In this document: piece by piece, positions 9,069 through 18,493 of the stretch
Position numbering within the stretch: the first letter of the stretch is position 1
Layout: the number at the start of each line of letters is the position of its first letter
Origin: Kiloniella laminariae DSM 19542
GTDB taxonomy: Bacteria > Pseudomonadota > Alphaproteobacteria > Kiloniellales > Kiloniellaceae
NCBI RefSeq assembly: GCF_000374005.1
Contig: NZ_KB893167.1
Location: 62,001-126,000 of the forward strand
Direction of reading: 5' to 3'
DNA length: 64,000 nucleotides
Made by a program: the position numbers and the translations under genes
Notes under the pieces: model-generated
Database searches by the model: none
Told to the model about the DNA's origin: nothing
Seen by the model: the letters and a program-made list of their open reading frames with translations, nothing else

Positions 9069-10244
9069 TTACGGATGCTCCTGGCCTGTAACATTCTCGG
9101 TTGTGCGTTTGGAACTCATAGGGACTCTGCTTGCAAGATAGAGGATAACCAGGCCGCCGATTGAGGCGAATCCGGCCATGGCGAAAAAAGCATAGGTCGG
9201 CTGGATTTTATAGAGCCAGCTGGAGAGCAGCATGGCCATGCCCATCATAAGACCATTGGCAACCCCGGAATAGAGGCTTTGTGCCGAAGCGGACAAGCCT
9301 GCGGGGGCGTGCCGGGAAATAAAGGCCATTGCGCCGAGGTGGGTCGCGCCGAAAGTTAGGGCGTGCAGCAGCTGAAGGGCGATGATGATAACAAGACTCT
9401 CGCTGAGGCCAAGACCAACCCAGCGCAGCAAAGCTGCAGCAGCTCCTAGTGTGATGAGATGAAGAGAGCGGGCGCTTTTGAACAGCTTGTCACTGAAGGC
9501 AAAAAGCAGAATTTCAGCAACCACACCAATTGCCCAGAGAGTGCCGATCAGGCTTTCACTATAGCCAAGCGACTGCATATAGAGAGAGATAAAGGCATAG
9601 TAAGCGGCATGACTGCCGATAATCATACCGGCACCCAGGGTGAACAGCAGAAATTTTGGGTTCTTTAACAGAAGCTTGATGTTCTTATTGGCTGGTTCTA
9701 CAGGCAGGCTAGGGAGTAACCAGCTGGCTCCGGCGACGCAGGCCAGAGAGATAAGAATGAACCAGAGCCGCCAGTCAACATCAACCCTCTCGAGTACATA
9801 ACCGATAGCAAAGCTGGTGAGGATGAAGGCAAGAGAGCCCCAGAGTCTGATGCGGCCATAGTCCAGATTATGCAGCCGGACGGCGCGGAGAGTCTGGCTG
9901 TCACCAAGAGGAATCAGGGAGAGGTAGGTTGAAGCGGCACAGGCCTGCAAAACCAAAAAGGCAATAAAGCTGTTTGAAAAATAGAACCCGAGAAAACAGG
10001 CAGCGGAAACGAGTGCCGTTGCCGAAAGAATGGTTCTGTGCAGTCCGCTGCGATCTGAGAGATAGGCGATGCTCGGGGATGCAAGGATCTTGATCCAGGG
10101 GGCAATGGAGAGGATCAGGCCGATATCGGATTCTGAGATCCCCCGGCTTTTGAGCCAGAGCGGCCAGAAGGGCAGAACGATCCCCATCATCATGAAGACA
10201 CAGATATAGAAAATAGAATAGGGGGTACCCAGATGGTGCTTCAC
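9069..10244 (-). CDS. MFS transporter, MFS_1-like (LacY/HcaT-type) family
   Basis: A 391-residue inner-membrane protein with about 12 hydrophobic segments. It opens with YSIFYICVFMMMGIVLPFWP and the family motif region LKSRGISESDIGLILSIAPW, then SIAYLSDRSGLHR in the first cytoplasmic loop. This pattern is that of the MFS_1-like family that includes HcaT and nucleoside or sugar permeases. The substrate is not identifiable. It is separated from its neighbours by spacers of 260 and 230 bases and appears to be a single-gene unit. Confidence 0.88.
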   Translation of the reverse strand: MKHHLGTPYSIFYICVFMMMGIVLPFWPLWLKSRGISESDIGLILSIAPWIKILASPSIAYLSDRSGLHRTILSATALVSAACFLGFYFSNSFIAFLVLQACAASTYLSLIPLGDSQTLRAVRLHNLDYGRIRLWGSLAFILTSFAIGYVLERVDVDWRLWFILISLACVAGASWLLPSLPVEPANKNIKLLLKNPKFLLFTLGAGMIIGSHAAYYAFISLYMQSLGYSESLIGTLWAIGVVAEILLFAFSDKLFKSARSLHLITLGAAAALLRWVGLGLSESLVIIIALQLLHALTFGATHLGAMAFISRHAPAGLSASAQSLYSGVANGLMMGMAMLLSSWLYKIQPTYAFFAMAGFASIGGLVILYLASRVPMSSKRTTENVTGQEHP

Positions 10245-10406
10245 TGTGACCTCGTGCTGATAGGGATCTGTCCGGAATTCTGGCTAGAGGTAGCTTACGA
10301 AGCTGGGCAGATGACCGGCGTTAAGGAAATACAACCTATCACCCAGGAAAGAGCTTGCAACTTTTTGTTGAAGGATGAGGGGGATAAAGAAGCAGTCGGG
10401 ATGCAA

Positions 10407-10431
10407 AAAGGCGGCTGAAACAGCCGCCTTT
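10407..10431 (-). terminator. Rho-independent terminator after the DEAD-box helicase gene
   Basis: An 11-bp stem, AAAGGCGGCTG / CAGCCGCCTTT with an AAA loop. On the minus strand it is followed by TTTTTGC, so it ends transcription of the helicase gene. Confidence 0.88.
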
Positions 10432-10480
10432 GCAATCTTTATCCTGCCTAGGAATGTGGCAGATACAACAACTTCTCGGG

Positions 10481-11998
10481 TCAGGCTACTTTTGCTTCGC
10501 GAAGAATAAAAGCAGGGGTGTGATCACCGAAAGAGCTGGTCGGGTTACTTGGTTCAGAAGAGGGTTCTCTTTCGCCGATTGTCGCAGAGGGTTTTGCTCT
10601 TCTGCGGGATGCTGCCGGGGTTCTCCGGTCAGCAGCTGCAGAAGTTTTCCGTTCCGGACGCTCTGTTGTCGTGGTTTCGACCAGGGCAATCTCGGCCTTC
10701 TCTGGCTCGACAGCGGGTTTTTCCGAAGATGCTGCTCTTGCCGGGCGACGTGCAGGTCTTTCCCGGCCAGAGGGTTTCGCTGAATCAGAACGCGCCGGGC
10801 GCTTGCGCCGACGGCCTTTGTTGGCTTCAGCTTCCTCGTCAGTCCAGCTTTCGAAACCTTCGAGGCTCTCGACAGGGACGTCGCTGCCGATCATGTTGAT
10901 CACATTCCGAAGCGATTTGTAATCTTCCATCATGGCCAGAGTGAAGGCCTTGCCCGCCCGACCAGCTCGACCGGTACGACCAATACGGTGGACATAGTCT
11001 TCGGCGTTGATCGGCACATCGAAGTTAAAGACGTGGGACACGGCCGGAATATCGAGACCGCGTGCAGCAACATCCGAGCAAACAAGAAGCTTGACCTTGC
11101 CATCGCGGAAGAGTTCAAGAGTTTCGGTCCGGGATGACTGCGCCATATCACCATGCAGGGCTGCAGCCGAGAAACCGTGAACGTTGAGCGATTTGTTCAG
11201 GATGTCGACGTCTTTTTTGCGGTTGCAGAAAAGAATGCCGGACAGGATATCGCCCTCGTCGCGCATCAACTTTCGCAAAGCGTCGCGTTTATCCTTGGAA
11301 TCCCCGTTGATCTTGATGATCTTCTGTTCAACGGTTACGGCAGTTGATGCCGGTTTGGAGACAGAAATTTCTTTGGGATTGCTCAAGAATTTGTCAGAAA
11401 GTTTCTTGATTTCCGGGGCCATGGTCGCCGAGAAGAACAGGGTCTGGCGCAGCGGTGGCAACAGGGAAACAATTTTTTCGACATCGGGAATGAAGCCCAT
11501 GTCGAGCATGCGATCTGCTTCGTCAATCACCAGAAGTTTGGTGTCGACCAGCATGATTTTGCCGCGTTCAAACAGATCAAGCAGGCGGCCCGGCGTGGCG
11601 ATGAGAACATCAACCCCGCGTTCCAGCAGTTTGATCTGGTCGGCAAAAGACGATCCGCCAATCAGCAGAGCTTTGCTCAGCTTACTGTGCTTGCCGTAGT
11701 TTTCGAAGTTTTCCGAAATCTGGGCGGCAAGTTCGCGGGTTGGTGTCAGGATCAGAGAACGCGGCATTCTTGCCCGCGCCCGACCACTGGACAGCATTTC
11801 AATCATTGGCAGGGTGAAAGAAGCGGTTTTCCCGGTTCCTGTCTGGGCACAGCCCAAAACGTCACGACCCATCAATACGTAGGGGATAGCTTGTTCCTGG
11901 ATAGGCGTAGGTGTCGTGTAGCCGACTTCCTCGATGGCCTGCAGGAGCTTTGGATTTAATCCAAGATCAGAAAAGCTCATGTATTCCTTAGCACGCAA
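10481..11998 (-). CDS. rhlE: DEAD-box ATP-dependent RNA helicase, RhlE type
   Basis: A 505-residue RNA helicase. All core motifs are present in order: the Q motif (TPTPIQEQAIPYVL), motif I AQTGTGKT near 57, Ia PTRELAAQ, II VIDEADRMLDMGF near 155, III SAT, and VI HRIGRTGRAGRAG near 340. MLDMGF after DEAD is typical of RhlE. The last 115 residues are a low-complexity tail rich in Arg, Lys, Ala, Glu and Pro, as found in RhlE proteins and likely to contact RNA. Its role would be ribosome assembly or RNA turnover, often important in the cold. Confidence 0.93.
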   Translation of the reverse strand: MRAKEYMSFSDLGLNPKLLQAIEEVGYTTPTPIQEQAIPYVLMGRDVLGCAQTGTGKTASFTLPMIEMLSSGRARARMPRSLILTPTRELAAQISENFENYGKHSKLSKALLIGGSSFADQIKLLERGVDVLIATPGRLLDLFERGKIMLVDTKLLVIDEADRMLDMGFIPDVEKIVSLLPPLRQTLFFSATMAPEIKKLSDKFLSNPKEISVSKPASTAVTVEQKIIKINGDSKDKRDALRKLMRDEGDILSGILFCNRKKDVDILNKSLNVHGFSAAALHGDMAQSSRTETLELFRDGKVKLLVCSDVAARGLDIPAVSHVFNFDVPINAEDYVHRIGRTGRAGRAGKAFTLAMMEDYKSLRNVINMIGSDVPVESLEGFESWTDEEAEANKGRRRKRPARSDSAKPSGRERPARRPARAASSEKPAVEPEKAEIALVETTTTERPERKTSAAADRRTPAASRRRAKPSATIGEREPSSEPSNPTSSFGDHTPAFILREAKVA

Positions 11999-12232
11999 GA
12001 GCGTTAGTCTATAAAAGCAACGGGAGAGGCAGGTAAACTGCGGAGATATTCCCGAAGCGACGTGCGCATAATACGTAAAGCTTTGAAAAAGTCAATTTCT
12101 GCTTTGATTTTCGGGTAAAATCTATTGTTAATCTATTATTCCAGAGCTTTCGGGCAGGAATTAAGTTTGTTTTCCCTGCGGGTAAGCTTTAAGGACAAAG
12201 AGGTAATTCAACAGCTGCAGGCGGAAGAAGAG

Positions 12233-12793
12233 ATGCTGATTGACGCGCAAAAGGCCCTGGTTGTCGTGATCGATGTCCAGGAAAAACTGGTTCCGGCGAT
12301 CCATGAGCTGGAGCCTTTGCTCAAGGCAAGTGAACTGGTGTTGAAAAGTGCCTGTGAGCTGAATGTGCCTGTACTGGTGACAGAACAGTACCCGCGCGGT
12401 CTGGGTCATACCATCGAACGGCTGAAGACTTACTATGCACCGGGGGATGTCTTTGAGAAAATGTCGTTCAGCTCGGTCGGCTGTAGCCCTTTTATGGCGC
12501 AGCTCAAACAGAGCGGGCGTCAGCAGGTGGTCATCATCGGCATAGAAGCCCATGTCTGCGTACAGCAGACGGTGCTGGAGCTGCTGGACGAGCGGTTTGA
12601 CGTCTTTGTGGTGGCGGATGCTGTCGGATCACGTACGCCGGAAAACAAGCAGCTGGCGCTTGAGCGCATGATCCGCTCTGGTGCCGAGGTGGTTTCGGCC
12701 GAGATGGTTCTGTTTGAGCTGCTGCGCGAAGCGGGAACCCCTGAGTTCAAGACGCTTTCCCGACTGCTGAAGACAGATAAAAGCGAACTTTGA
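12233..12793 (+). CDS. Isochorismatase-family hydrolase (YcaC-like)
   Basis: A 186-residue cysteine hydrolase. It shows VVIDVQEKLVPAI near residue 10 with the catalytic Asp, an EQYPRGLG segment, FEKMSFSSVGC with the conserved Lys, and GIEAHVCVQQTVLEL with the catalytic Cys. The frame is open upstream to an ATG at 12125, but the family begins with the LIDAQKALVVVID strand, and a purine-rich GGAAGAAG lies just before the ATG at 12233, so that start is preferred. The substrate of YcaC-like members is generally unknown. Its stop codon lies just before the following alpha/beta hydrolase gene, and the two probably form an operon. Confidence 0.85.
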   Translation: MLIDAQKALVVVIDVQEKLVPAIHELEPLLKASELVLKSACELNVPVLVTEQYPRGLGHTIERLKTYYAPGDVFEKMSFSSVGCSPFMAQLKQSGRQQVVIIGIEAHVCVQQTVLELLDERFDVFVVADAVGSRTPENKQLALERMIRSGAEVVSAEMVLFELLREAGTPEFKTLSRLLKTDKSEL

Positions 12794-12798
12794 ACAGC

Positions 12799-13503
12799 AT
12801 GTCCGATAAAGAACGCCTTGTTTTCCTGCCCGGCCTACTGTGCAACCAGCGGCTCTGGCGGCCTCAGATCACCTTTCTGGGCGAGGATTACGTCTGTAAC
12901 GTGCCGGATCTGACGCGGCAGGACAGCATTCCTGATCTGGCGCTTTCGGTGTTGCAGCAGATCCGGGGCAAGTTCAATCTGGTTGGCCTGTCCATGGGCG
13001 GCTACGTCGCGCTGGAGATACTACGGCAGGCCCCGGAGCGGGTAAAGCGACTGGCCCTGATTGATACCAAGGCACGGGCGGATACGCCTGAGCAGCAACG
13101 CCGTCGCCGCGGGCTGCTGGCGCTGGCGGGCAAAGGGCGTTTCAAGGGAGTGACTCCCCACCTGATGCCGCTGCTGATCCACCCCGACCGCATGGCGGAT
13201 GAAAGCCTGACCGGGCCGATATACCAGATGGCCGAAGAGGTCGGGCAGGAAGCCTTTGTCCGTCAGCAGACCGCAATCCTGACGCGGGAAAGTCATCTGG
13301 ATGTCCTGGCGAAAATCAAATGCCCGACCCAGATTATCTGTGGACGACAGGACCTGATTACCCCGCTGGACTGTGCCGAGGAAATACAGGCGGGGATTGC
13401 CGGATCAGAGCTGCTGGTTGTTGAAAATTGCGGCCATCTCGCCAATCTGGAAGCGCCCGATCTGGTCAATAAAACACTGAAAAGTTGGCTGAAAACATCT
13501 TGA
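12799..13503 (+). CDS. Alpha/beta-hydrolase fold protein
   Basis: About 234 residues. It shows LVFLPGLLCNQRLW with the oxyanion-hole HG-like turn, the nucleophile elbow GLSMGGYVALE near residue 64, the acid GRQDLITPLD near 185, and the base NCGHLANLE near 212, so a full Ser-Asp-His triad is present. The family covers esterases, lipases and dehalogenases and the substrate is unknown. A TTG start at 12790 would overlap the upstream stop; the ATG at 12799 is preferred. It is probably co-transcribed with the isochorismatase-family gene. Confidence 0.87.
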   Translation: MSDKERLVFLPGLLCNQRLWRPQITFLGEDYVCNVPDLTRQDSIPDLALSVLQQIRGKFNLVGLSMGGYVALEILRQAPERVKRLALIDTKARADTPEQQRRRRGLLALAGKGRFKGVTPHLMPLLIHPDRMADESLTGPIYQMAEEVGQEAFVRQQTAILTRESHLDVLAKIKCPTQIICGRQDLITPLDCAEEIQAGIAGSELLVVENCGHLANLEAPDLVNKTLKSWLKTS

Positions 13504-13557
13504 TGTTTTGAATTATATATTTCCTTTAATGGGCTGATAATAAAATATATTTATGTG

Positions 13558-14220
13558 TTATTGAGGGCCTGTTTCATTGACCAGATGCCCTTCGACAATA
13601 TAACGCAAAGGGCCGGGTTCAAGCGCATCAAAGGGCCAGCAGGTCACCAGGGCAATCCGGCGTTCATAATCATCGCCATAGAGTGCCGAGGCATCCCATG
13701 GCGCGACACGCAACTGATCCACCGCATAGTCAAACTGTTGCCCCCGGTTGTTGGTCACGGTGATGATATCACCTTTGCTGACCTGTTCGAGATAGGCAAA
13801 ATGGGTGTCGCGGTGCGCGGCAAAGATGGCGGTACCAAACTCGCCGGGGCTGGCCGAATTGCCAAGGTGACCGGGACCGAAAGCCAGGGCTTCACCGCTG
13901 CTGCCGTTTAGGACAATGGTCTTCCCGCTGGAGATCGCCGGGATCTCGATACTGGCAACCGGGAAGGTATCGGCCCAGGGCCAGGCCTTGGCCGGGCGAC
14001 CTGAATGCAGGGTCTCGCTCCAGGCCTGTTGCAATAACAGCTGGGCCAATCCGGCCTTGGCCTTGATGTAGAGACCTTGCCCGAGCAGGGTAATGCCAAT
14101 GAGGAAAGACCCCAGCAGCAGAAAATTCACTGCCTGTCGGCGGAGCAGACGGGGGAGATATTTAGACGACCAGAGGCTTTCCGCGCTATCTTTCTGGAGG
14201 TGCCGGGGAGGCTTCTTCAT
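13558..14220 (-). CDS. Class GN sortase
   Basis: About 220 residues with an N-terminal membrane anchor (LLLGSFLIGITLLGQGLYI) followed by the sortase beta-barrel. The catalytic His is in FAAHRDTHF, the Cys in LVTCWPFDAL, and the Arg in PGPLRYIVEGH. This is the Gram-negative class GN group, which is nearly always encoded next to one dedicated target. Here the target gene is immediately upstream. A TTG start at 14238 would overlap the target's stop by four bases; the ATG at 14220 is the more ordinary choice. The enzyme would act on the periplasmic side of the inner membrane. Confidence 0.93.
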   Translation of the reverse strand: MKKPPRHLQKDSAESLWSSKYLPRLLRRQAVNFLLLGSFLIGITLLGQGLYIKAKAGLAQLLLQQAWSETLHSGRPAKAWPWADTFPVASIEIPAISSGKTIVLNGSSGEALAFGPGHLGNSASPGEFGTAIFAAHRDTHFAYLEQVSKGDIITVTNNRGQQFDYAVDQLRVAPWDASALYGDDYERRIALVTCWPFDALEPGPLRYIVEGHLVNETGPQ

Positions 14221-14234
14221 CAAGGAACCCCCGA

Positions 14235-16808
14235 TCAAGAGCTTTCTCCTTCTCTGTTGTCACGGGCTCTGTTGTTTTGGTCTCTGACGTTCAGGCGATG
14301 ACCGTTAACAACGTGGCTGATCGGGGCGTGGTCAAGGCGTTGACGAATCAGCCAGAACAGCAGGCTGAACATCAACAGCAGCAGGCCGATCAGCATTCTG
14401 GTCTCCGCATCGGTTGCCGTGGCGGGCAGGGGGATAGACTTTTTGCCACTGCTCTGGCTTGTCACGCGGGTGGGGCTGGTCGCAATCAGGGAGAGTGCGG
14501 CCTGATCATTTTCGAAGCCCCTTTGTTCGGCTTGACCCGGTTGTTGAGGTAAAGGACGGGTGCCTTGATCCGGGGTGCCCTTTTCCAGCGGGCCAAAGAC
14601 CTTGTCAAAATCCCATCCTGCGGGCAGGTTCAGTGGAACTTCTGTGCTGCCAAGCTCTGCGTCTTGTGGGCGGCTGGGGGTTACGTCAACGGCGACCAGA
14701 CTGGTCAGGCGGCTGATCAGGTGAAAATCCATCGCTGTGGTGGTGATGAGCTGATCCAGCTCTGCGGGATTGTTGCCAAGGAACATCTGACCTTCGTAAT
14801 CGGCGATCTTCTTCCGGGCCCAAAGCTTGTCGATCCCGCTTGAAACCGTGGCCTGTGCCAGTGGCAGACGCACCGACCAGGGCTGATCGTTGAAACGGCC
14901 CGACAGCACCATAAAGTCTTCGGGCTGGCCTACATCAGGCTGGCCTGAAGGGGTGTCCGCTGGGCTGTTGTTCCCCGAAATTTCATCAGAGGGGGGCACT
15001 TTGCGTCTTGCAGCAATCACCAGCGGTTCACCGCTATAGAGATCGGGCAGGGTCGCGGGACTGAGTTCGTAGGTGGCTGAGCTTGCCTTTTTTCCTTCCC
15101 AAGTGAGGGCAAGATCGGTCATCACCGGGTTTTCCAGTTTGGTGAAGAGGGCGGCCATACGCTCGCGCACCTGTTGTTCTGAGCCGATATGGGTAAAGCT
15201 GCCTTTGCCCATTTCCGAAGCCCGGGCCATAAAGTGGCTGTTAGGGGCGGAACCAATGCCGACGGTAAAGATCCGCGAGCGGCCGCGTTGTTTGACGATG
15301 GTATCAAACATTTCCTGTTCGTTGCCGATCGCCCCGTCGGTCAGGAAAACCACCTGCCGCAGGATATCGCTGTTGCTGACATCACCATCCTGAAGGGCGG
15401 CTTTGAGCGCGGGCAGCATTTCGGTGCCGCCGTTGGCTTCGAGGCCAGAGACAAAACGCCGGGCCTGATCAAGGTTTGTCGCAGAGGCATCGACAGCCCC
15501 GTTAAAGAGCACATCATAGGTGTCGTCAAAGCGCACAACGTTAAAACGGTCCTGCGGGGCGAGCCTGTCCAGGGCAAAAAGCAGGCTGTCTTTGGCCTGG
15601 ACCATGGAGGGACCCGCCATGGAGCCGGAATTATCAATGACAAAGATAATCTCGCGCGCAGGGTTGGCAAAGTCTTTGGCTTGCAGATCGACCAGCTTGG
15701 GCGGGGTGATAAAGGCGAGCAGGAAATCGCCCTTGTCTGTGTTCTGACTGAAGAGGGCGGCACGGGGGCTTGCCCCCTTGTCAGCCTGCCAGGTCAGCTC
15801 AAAATCCCGGTCTGCGGGCACGACGTCTTCGCTGAGTTTGATCCGGGTATCGTCAGGGCTGTCGTGATCAATGGTCACCGCGTGAAACGGGCTTCTGATT
15901 TCGCCCAGCGGAAAGCCTGCGGCCAGATGAACGCTCAGGTAAACCGGATTGCTTGGGGCAGAAACCCGGGGATCAAGCACGGGGGCCGTGATTGTGTCGC
16001 GATCGGGCACCGGATCTTTGCCTGTTGTGCTGTTTTGATCGTTTGCAGCCTCATCTGCTGTTTCAACGCTGCCCCACTGGCTTTTGTCGCCATTGTTTGG
16101 GTCGTTGTTAAAAGAGACAGTTTCGACCAAACGGGGTTTGGGATTGTAGCGCGGGGCCACCACCATGGGATAACGCAGCGAGAACTGCCCGTCAGACTGT
16201 TTGACAGTTTCCTGGTATTCGATCTGGACCACGATGATTTCACCGGGGCCGATATTGGCAACCGCATTGGTGAAAAGATTGGGGCGCTGCTGTTCCACCA
16301 GGGCGGTTTTTTTGCCTTCGCGTTTTGCTTCCTCATAGATCTGTCGGGCTTCTTCGCGGGGTTTGATCTGCCCTTCGATAAAGCGTGTACCGATCTGCAT
16401 CTTCAGACTGTCCACAGCGGCCTGTTCGGGCAGGGGAAAGACATATTTGCCCTCGACCCAGCCATTGGTCGGATTGCGAAAGCGCTGGGTGACCTTGGTC
16501 CGGGCAATCGGGCCGTTGATATCAATCTCGACCGAGGTCGCCAGCTGCGGTGCCTCGACCATCAAACCCGGCTCGGTCCCCTGAAGCAGCAACGAGCCAC
16601 GGGTGGATTCCCCCGCTTTCACCACAGCCGTTCCATTACTGGGTGCAACATTGGGGAGAGGGCTATTGGCCCAGCCAACCGAGGGAAAGGCAAAGCTGCT
16701 CGCCAGAGCCAGCGCAGAGAGCCATCTCCGGCTGTTTCGTCTGCAGAATCTGTCAGACAAGGAACGGGATACGAAAAGAAGCGAAGTTTTGCAGCGAGAG
16801 ATACCCAT
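14235..16808 (-). CDS. Marine proteobacterial sortase target protein (VIT and vWA domains)
   Basis: An 857-residue exported protein. It has a long N-region and signal sequence (WLSALALASSFAFPSVGWA), a VIT domain at about residues 80-210 (VSVEIDINGPIARTKVTQRF-like start, NPTNGWVEGKYVFPLPE), a vWA domain at about 385-560 with the MIDAS motif FVIDNSGSMAGPS, and a C-terminal sorting signal. The signal consists of an LPATA pentapeptide-like motif, a hydrophobic helix (MLIGLLLLMFSLLFWLI) and a short basic tail (RQRLDH). VIT/vWA proteins resemble inter-alpha-trypsin inhibitor heavy chains and mediate protein-protein contacts. What it is attached to in a Gram-negative cell is unknown. Confidence 0.94.
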   Translation of the reverse strand: MGISRCKTSLLFVSRSLSDRFCRRNSRRWLSALALASSFAFPSVGWANSPLPNVAPSNGTAVVKAGESTRGSLLLQGTEPGLMVEAPQLATSVEIDINGPIARTKVTQRFRNPTNGWVEGKYVFPLPEQAAVDSLKMQIGTRFIEGQIKPREEARQIYEEAKREGKKTALVEQQRPNLFTNAVANIGPGEIIVVQIEYQETVKQSDGQFSLRYPMVVAPRYNPKPRLVETVSFNNDPNNGDKSQWGSVETADEAANDQNSTTGKDPVPDRDTITAPVLDPRVSAPSNPVYLSVHLAAGFPLGEIRSPFHAVTIDHDSPDDTRIKLSEDVVPADRDFELTWQADKGASPRAALFSQNTDKGDFLLAFITPPKLVDLQAKDFANPAREIIFVIDNSGSMAGPSMVQAKDSLLFALDRLAPQDRFNVVRFDDTYDVLFNGAVDASATNLDQARRFVSGLEANGGTEMLPALKAALQDGDVSNSDILRQVVFLTDGAIGNEQEMFDTIVKQRGRSRIFTVGIGSAPNSHFMARASEMGKGSFTHIGSEQQVRERMAALFTKLENPVMTDLALTWEGKKASSATYELSPATLPDLYSGEPLVIAARRKVPPSDEISGNNSPADTPSGQPDVGQPEDFMVLSGRFNDQPWSVRLPLAQATVSSGIDKLWARKKIADYEGQMFLGNNPAELDQLITTTAMDFHLISRLTSLVAVDVTPSRPQDAELGSTEVPLNLPAGWDFDKVFGPLEKGTPDQGTRPLPQQPGQAEQRGFENDQAALSLIATSPTRVTSQSSGKKSIPLPATATDAETRMLIGLLLLMFSLLFWLIRQRLDHAPISHVVNGHRLNVRDQNNRARDNREGESS

Positions 16809-16860
16809 GACACGGCCCTGTTGGTTTTGAATTTATTTTTTCAACAGGAGGATGTTGGGC

Positions 16861-16916
16861 GCACTTTATGCCCAAACCGAGGTCATTTATGACCAAAAAA
16901 CGGCCATATCAGGGGG
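16861..16916. repeat. Hairpin-bearing repeat, copy A (left border of the small-ORF island)
   Basis: About 55 bases starting GCACTTTATGCCCAAAC and containing the inverted repeat GGTCATTTATGACC. It is imperfectly repeated at 18494-18547. It lies where the GC-richer sortase locus gives way to the AT-rich small ORFs. Confidence 0.55.
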
Positions 16917-16976
16917 AGTTTGTGGGAGCCGCTATTGTCTGTTGTTGGTTATCTCTGCACTAAAACGGTACTTGTC

Positions 16977-17330
16977 TCAGCGTTTTAAATTTTCAAAATC
17001 CAACTTCACCTCAGGTGACGTAAAAACTAAAATAATATCCCGTCCACCAAGCATAGTAACAATCATTTCTACCCTGTTACCTTGGGCCTCTACATGTAAT
17101 ATCATGTCTATGATACCCAAATGAGATTCTAAGGATTGATATACTCCTATACCATACTGCTTACTTCGAGCATCTTTCCAATTACTGATAACAAGCTTAC
17201 AAGGTTTTTCTATAGTCTCATTTTCATAAATATAATCATAGTACATTTCGATTACTTTAGCTTCTGAATCATAAAAAAATGCTTCAACTACATTATCTGC
17301 AAATTCGTATTTCAATAAATCATCAAACAT
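16977..17330 (-). CDS. Hypothetical protein, candidate orphan immunity protein
   Basis: A 117-residue acidic, soluble protein with no signal peptide and no family that I recognise. It alternates predicted beta strands and short helices (VEAFFYDSEAKVIEMYYDYI, LGIIDMILHVEAQGNRVEMI, GRDIILVF), a style common among small immunity proteins of polymorphic toxins. The gene is clearly more AT-rich than its sortase neighbours, which suggests horizontal origin. No toxin gene accompanies it. Function is inferred only from style and context. Confidence 0.6.
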   Translation of the reverse strand: MFDDLLKYEFADNVVEAFFYDSEAKVIEMYYDYIYENETIEKPCKLVISNWKDARSKQYGIGVYQSLESHLGIIDMILHVEAQGNRVEMIVTMLGGRDIILVFTSPEVKLDFENLKR

Positions 17331-17389
17331 TCTCTAGGTCTTTGTTTGGGTGCTATCGTCAGGGAGGATTTTTGCTATTGGAATAAAAA

Positions 17390-17824
17390 ATGTTCAAAAA
17401 AATGATATCAGCTTTGTTTTTGATTTTCCTAGCGGCAGGATCTTTGTTGGTCTGGAAATGTTACTCGGAACAACCAGCCAATATAATCAAATCGGCTGTA
17501 CCAATGTTGGATTTTACTGATCATGAGATACTTTACAGTAATAGAGATAAAGGTGTTTTTGGTGGAACAACAATTTATTTGATAAAAATATCAGATATTG
17601 AGTCTCAGGATATAATAAACAACTGTGAGAATTTGGGATTCACAAAACAAGTATATGACTATAAAGATTTTACTGATGATTTATGGAGTGATTTGAATAA
17701 CACGAAAGAAAGCCTCGGCGTAGGTATGTTCCCTGCCTGTTTCCATTCATCGAGAACAAAGTTAGACCGGAGCTTTATAATTATTGATAGAGGATATATT
17801 TATTTTCAATCCTCTTATCTCTAA
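17390..17824 (+). CDS. Hypothetical exported or membrane-anchored protein
   Basis: A 144-residue protein with a clear N-terminal hydrophobic segment (MFKKMISALFLIFLAAGSLL), which is either a signal peptide or an anchor. The rest is soluble, with three cysteines (in WKCYSE, NNCENLGF and PACFHSS). No family recognised. It is AT-rich and stands divergently from the 117-residue gene, inside the island. Confidence 0.55.
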   Translation: MFKKMISALFLIFLAAGSLLVWKCYSEQPANIIKSAVPMLDFTDHEILYSNRDKGVFGGTTIYLIKISDIESQDIINNCENLGFTKQVYDYKDFTDDLWSDLNNTKESLGVGMFPACFHSSRTKLDRSFIIIDRGYIYFQSSYL

Positions 17825-17964
17825 CGGCATTTATATAAAATATAAATGATCTCAAATGTATTCGAAGTGCATGTTAGGAAAATGGACACTTCTATTAACG
17901 TGTTTTTGGCGGCTTGTTGGTCTGACGGGTGCTTTGATGTCGACAAGTGAACAGTTTAAAAAGG

Positions 17965-18171
17965 CTAAATGATTTCTATTATTGATTTAACCTCTTTAAG
18001 TAAATTCATCACCTCGGCCTGAGTCGCACCCATACGTGGATGGTAATCAAAATCATCTAGTCCATCAAAAGTTTCATTCAAAGCGTTGTTGATAATTATT
18101 AACTCTTCAAGAGAAACATTTATGATTATTCTACCATTATCTATCTTATCTAATTCCACAGTAATACCCAT
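17965..18171 (-). CDS. Small hypothetical protein, candidate immunity protein
   Basis: A 68-residue acidic protein with SLEELIIINNALNETFDGLD in its centre and GATQAEVMNLLKEVKSIIE at the end, giving a strand-helix-helix layout. Similar small INNALNE-type proteins are familiar to me from toxin-immunity neighbourhoods, but I cannot name a family. On the same strand a short open remnant ending GKGYFDDLK-stop lies directly upstream, which would be the expected place for a toxin C-terminus. AT-rich. Confidence 0.6.
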   Translation of the reverse strand: MGITVELDKIDNGRIIINVSLEELIIINNALNETFDGLDDFDYHPRMGATQAEVMNLLKEVKSIIEII

Positions 18172-18493
18172 TATTTAAGATCATCAAAATACCCTTTACC
18201 TCTGGTTGGTTATCTATTTTTTATCAAAATATCTTTTTGAATATGGCCAATTTGTTCAATCCGACTTTAGGGATGAACACAAAAGAAATCATCATTTATT
18301 TGGAGATTTATATCTCTGGCGTTTGAAATTTCGTTTTAAATACAGAGAAGTTCACGCTAAATACTATTATTATTTTGCAAAATCTATGTTTGTATTTTTT
18401 CGCATCTCTGTTTTTGGTTTTATTGTTATCCCCTCGATTAAGAAAATATCATATTGATGATTTTGATAGAGGAAATGTGGACACGATTATGAT

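Noticed and set aside
16852-17124. Possible coding similarity between the two hairpin repeats (ALYAQT...)
   Set aside because: The aligned copies differ by a one-base indel that breaks any shared frame, so the conservation is not at protein level.
18206-18457. Open frame of 83 codons on the plus strand in the AT-rich island
   Set aside because: Very rich in Tyr, Phe and Lys, as random AT-rich sequence tends to be, with no ribosome site or recognisable segment; it is antisense to nothing informative.
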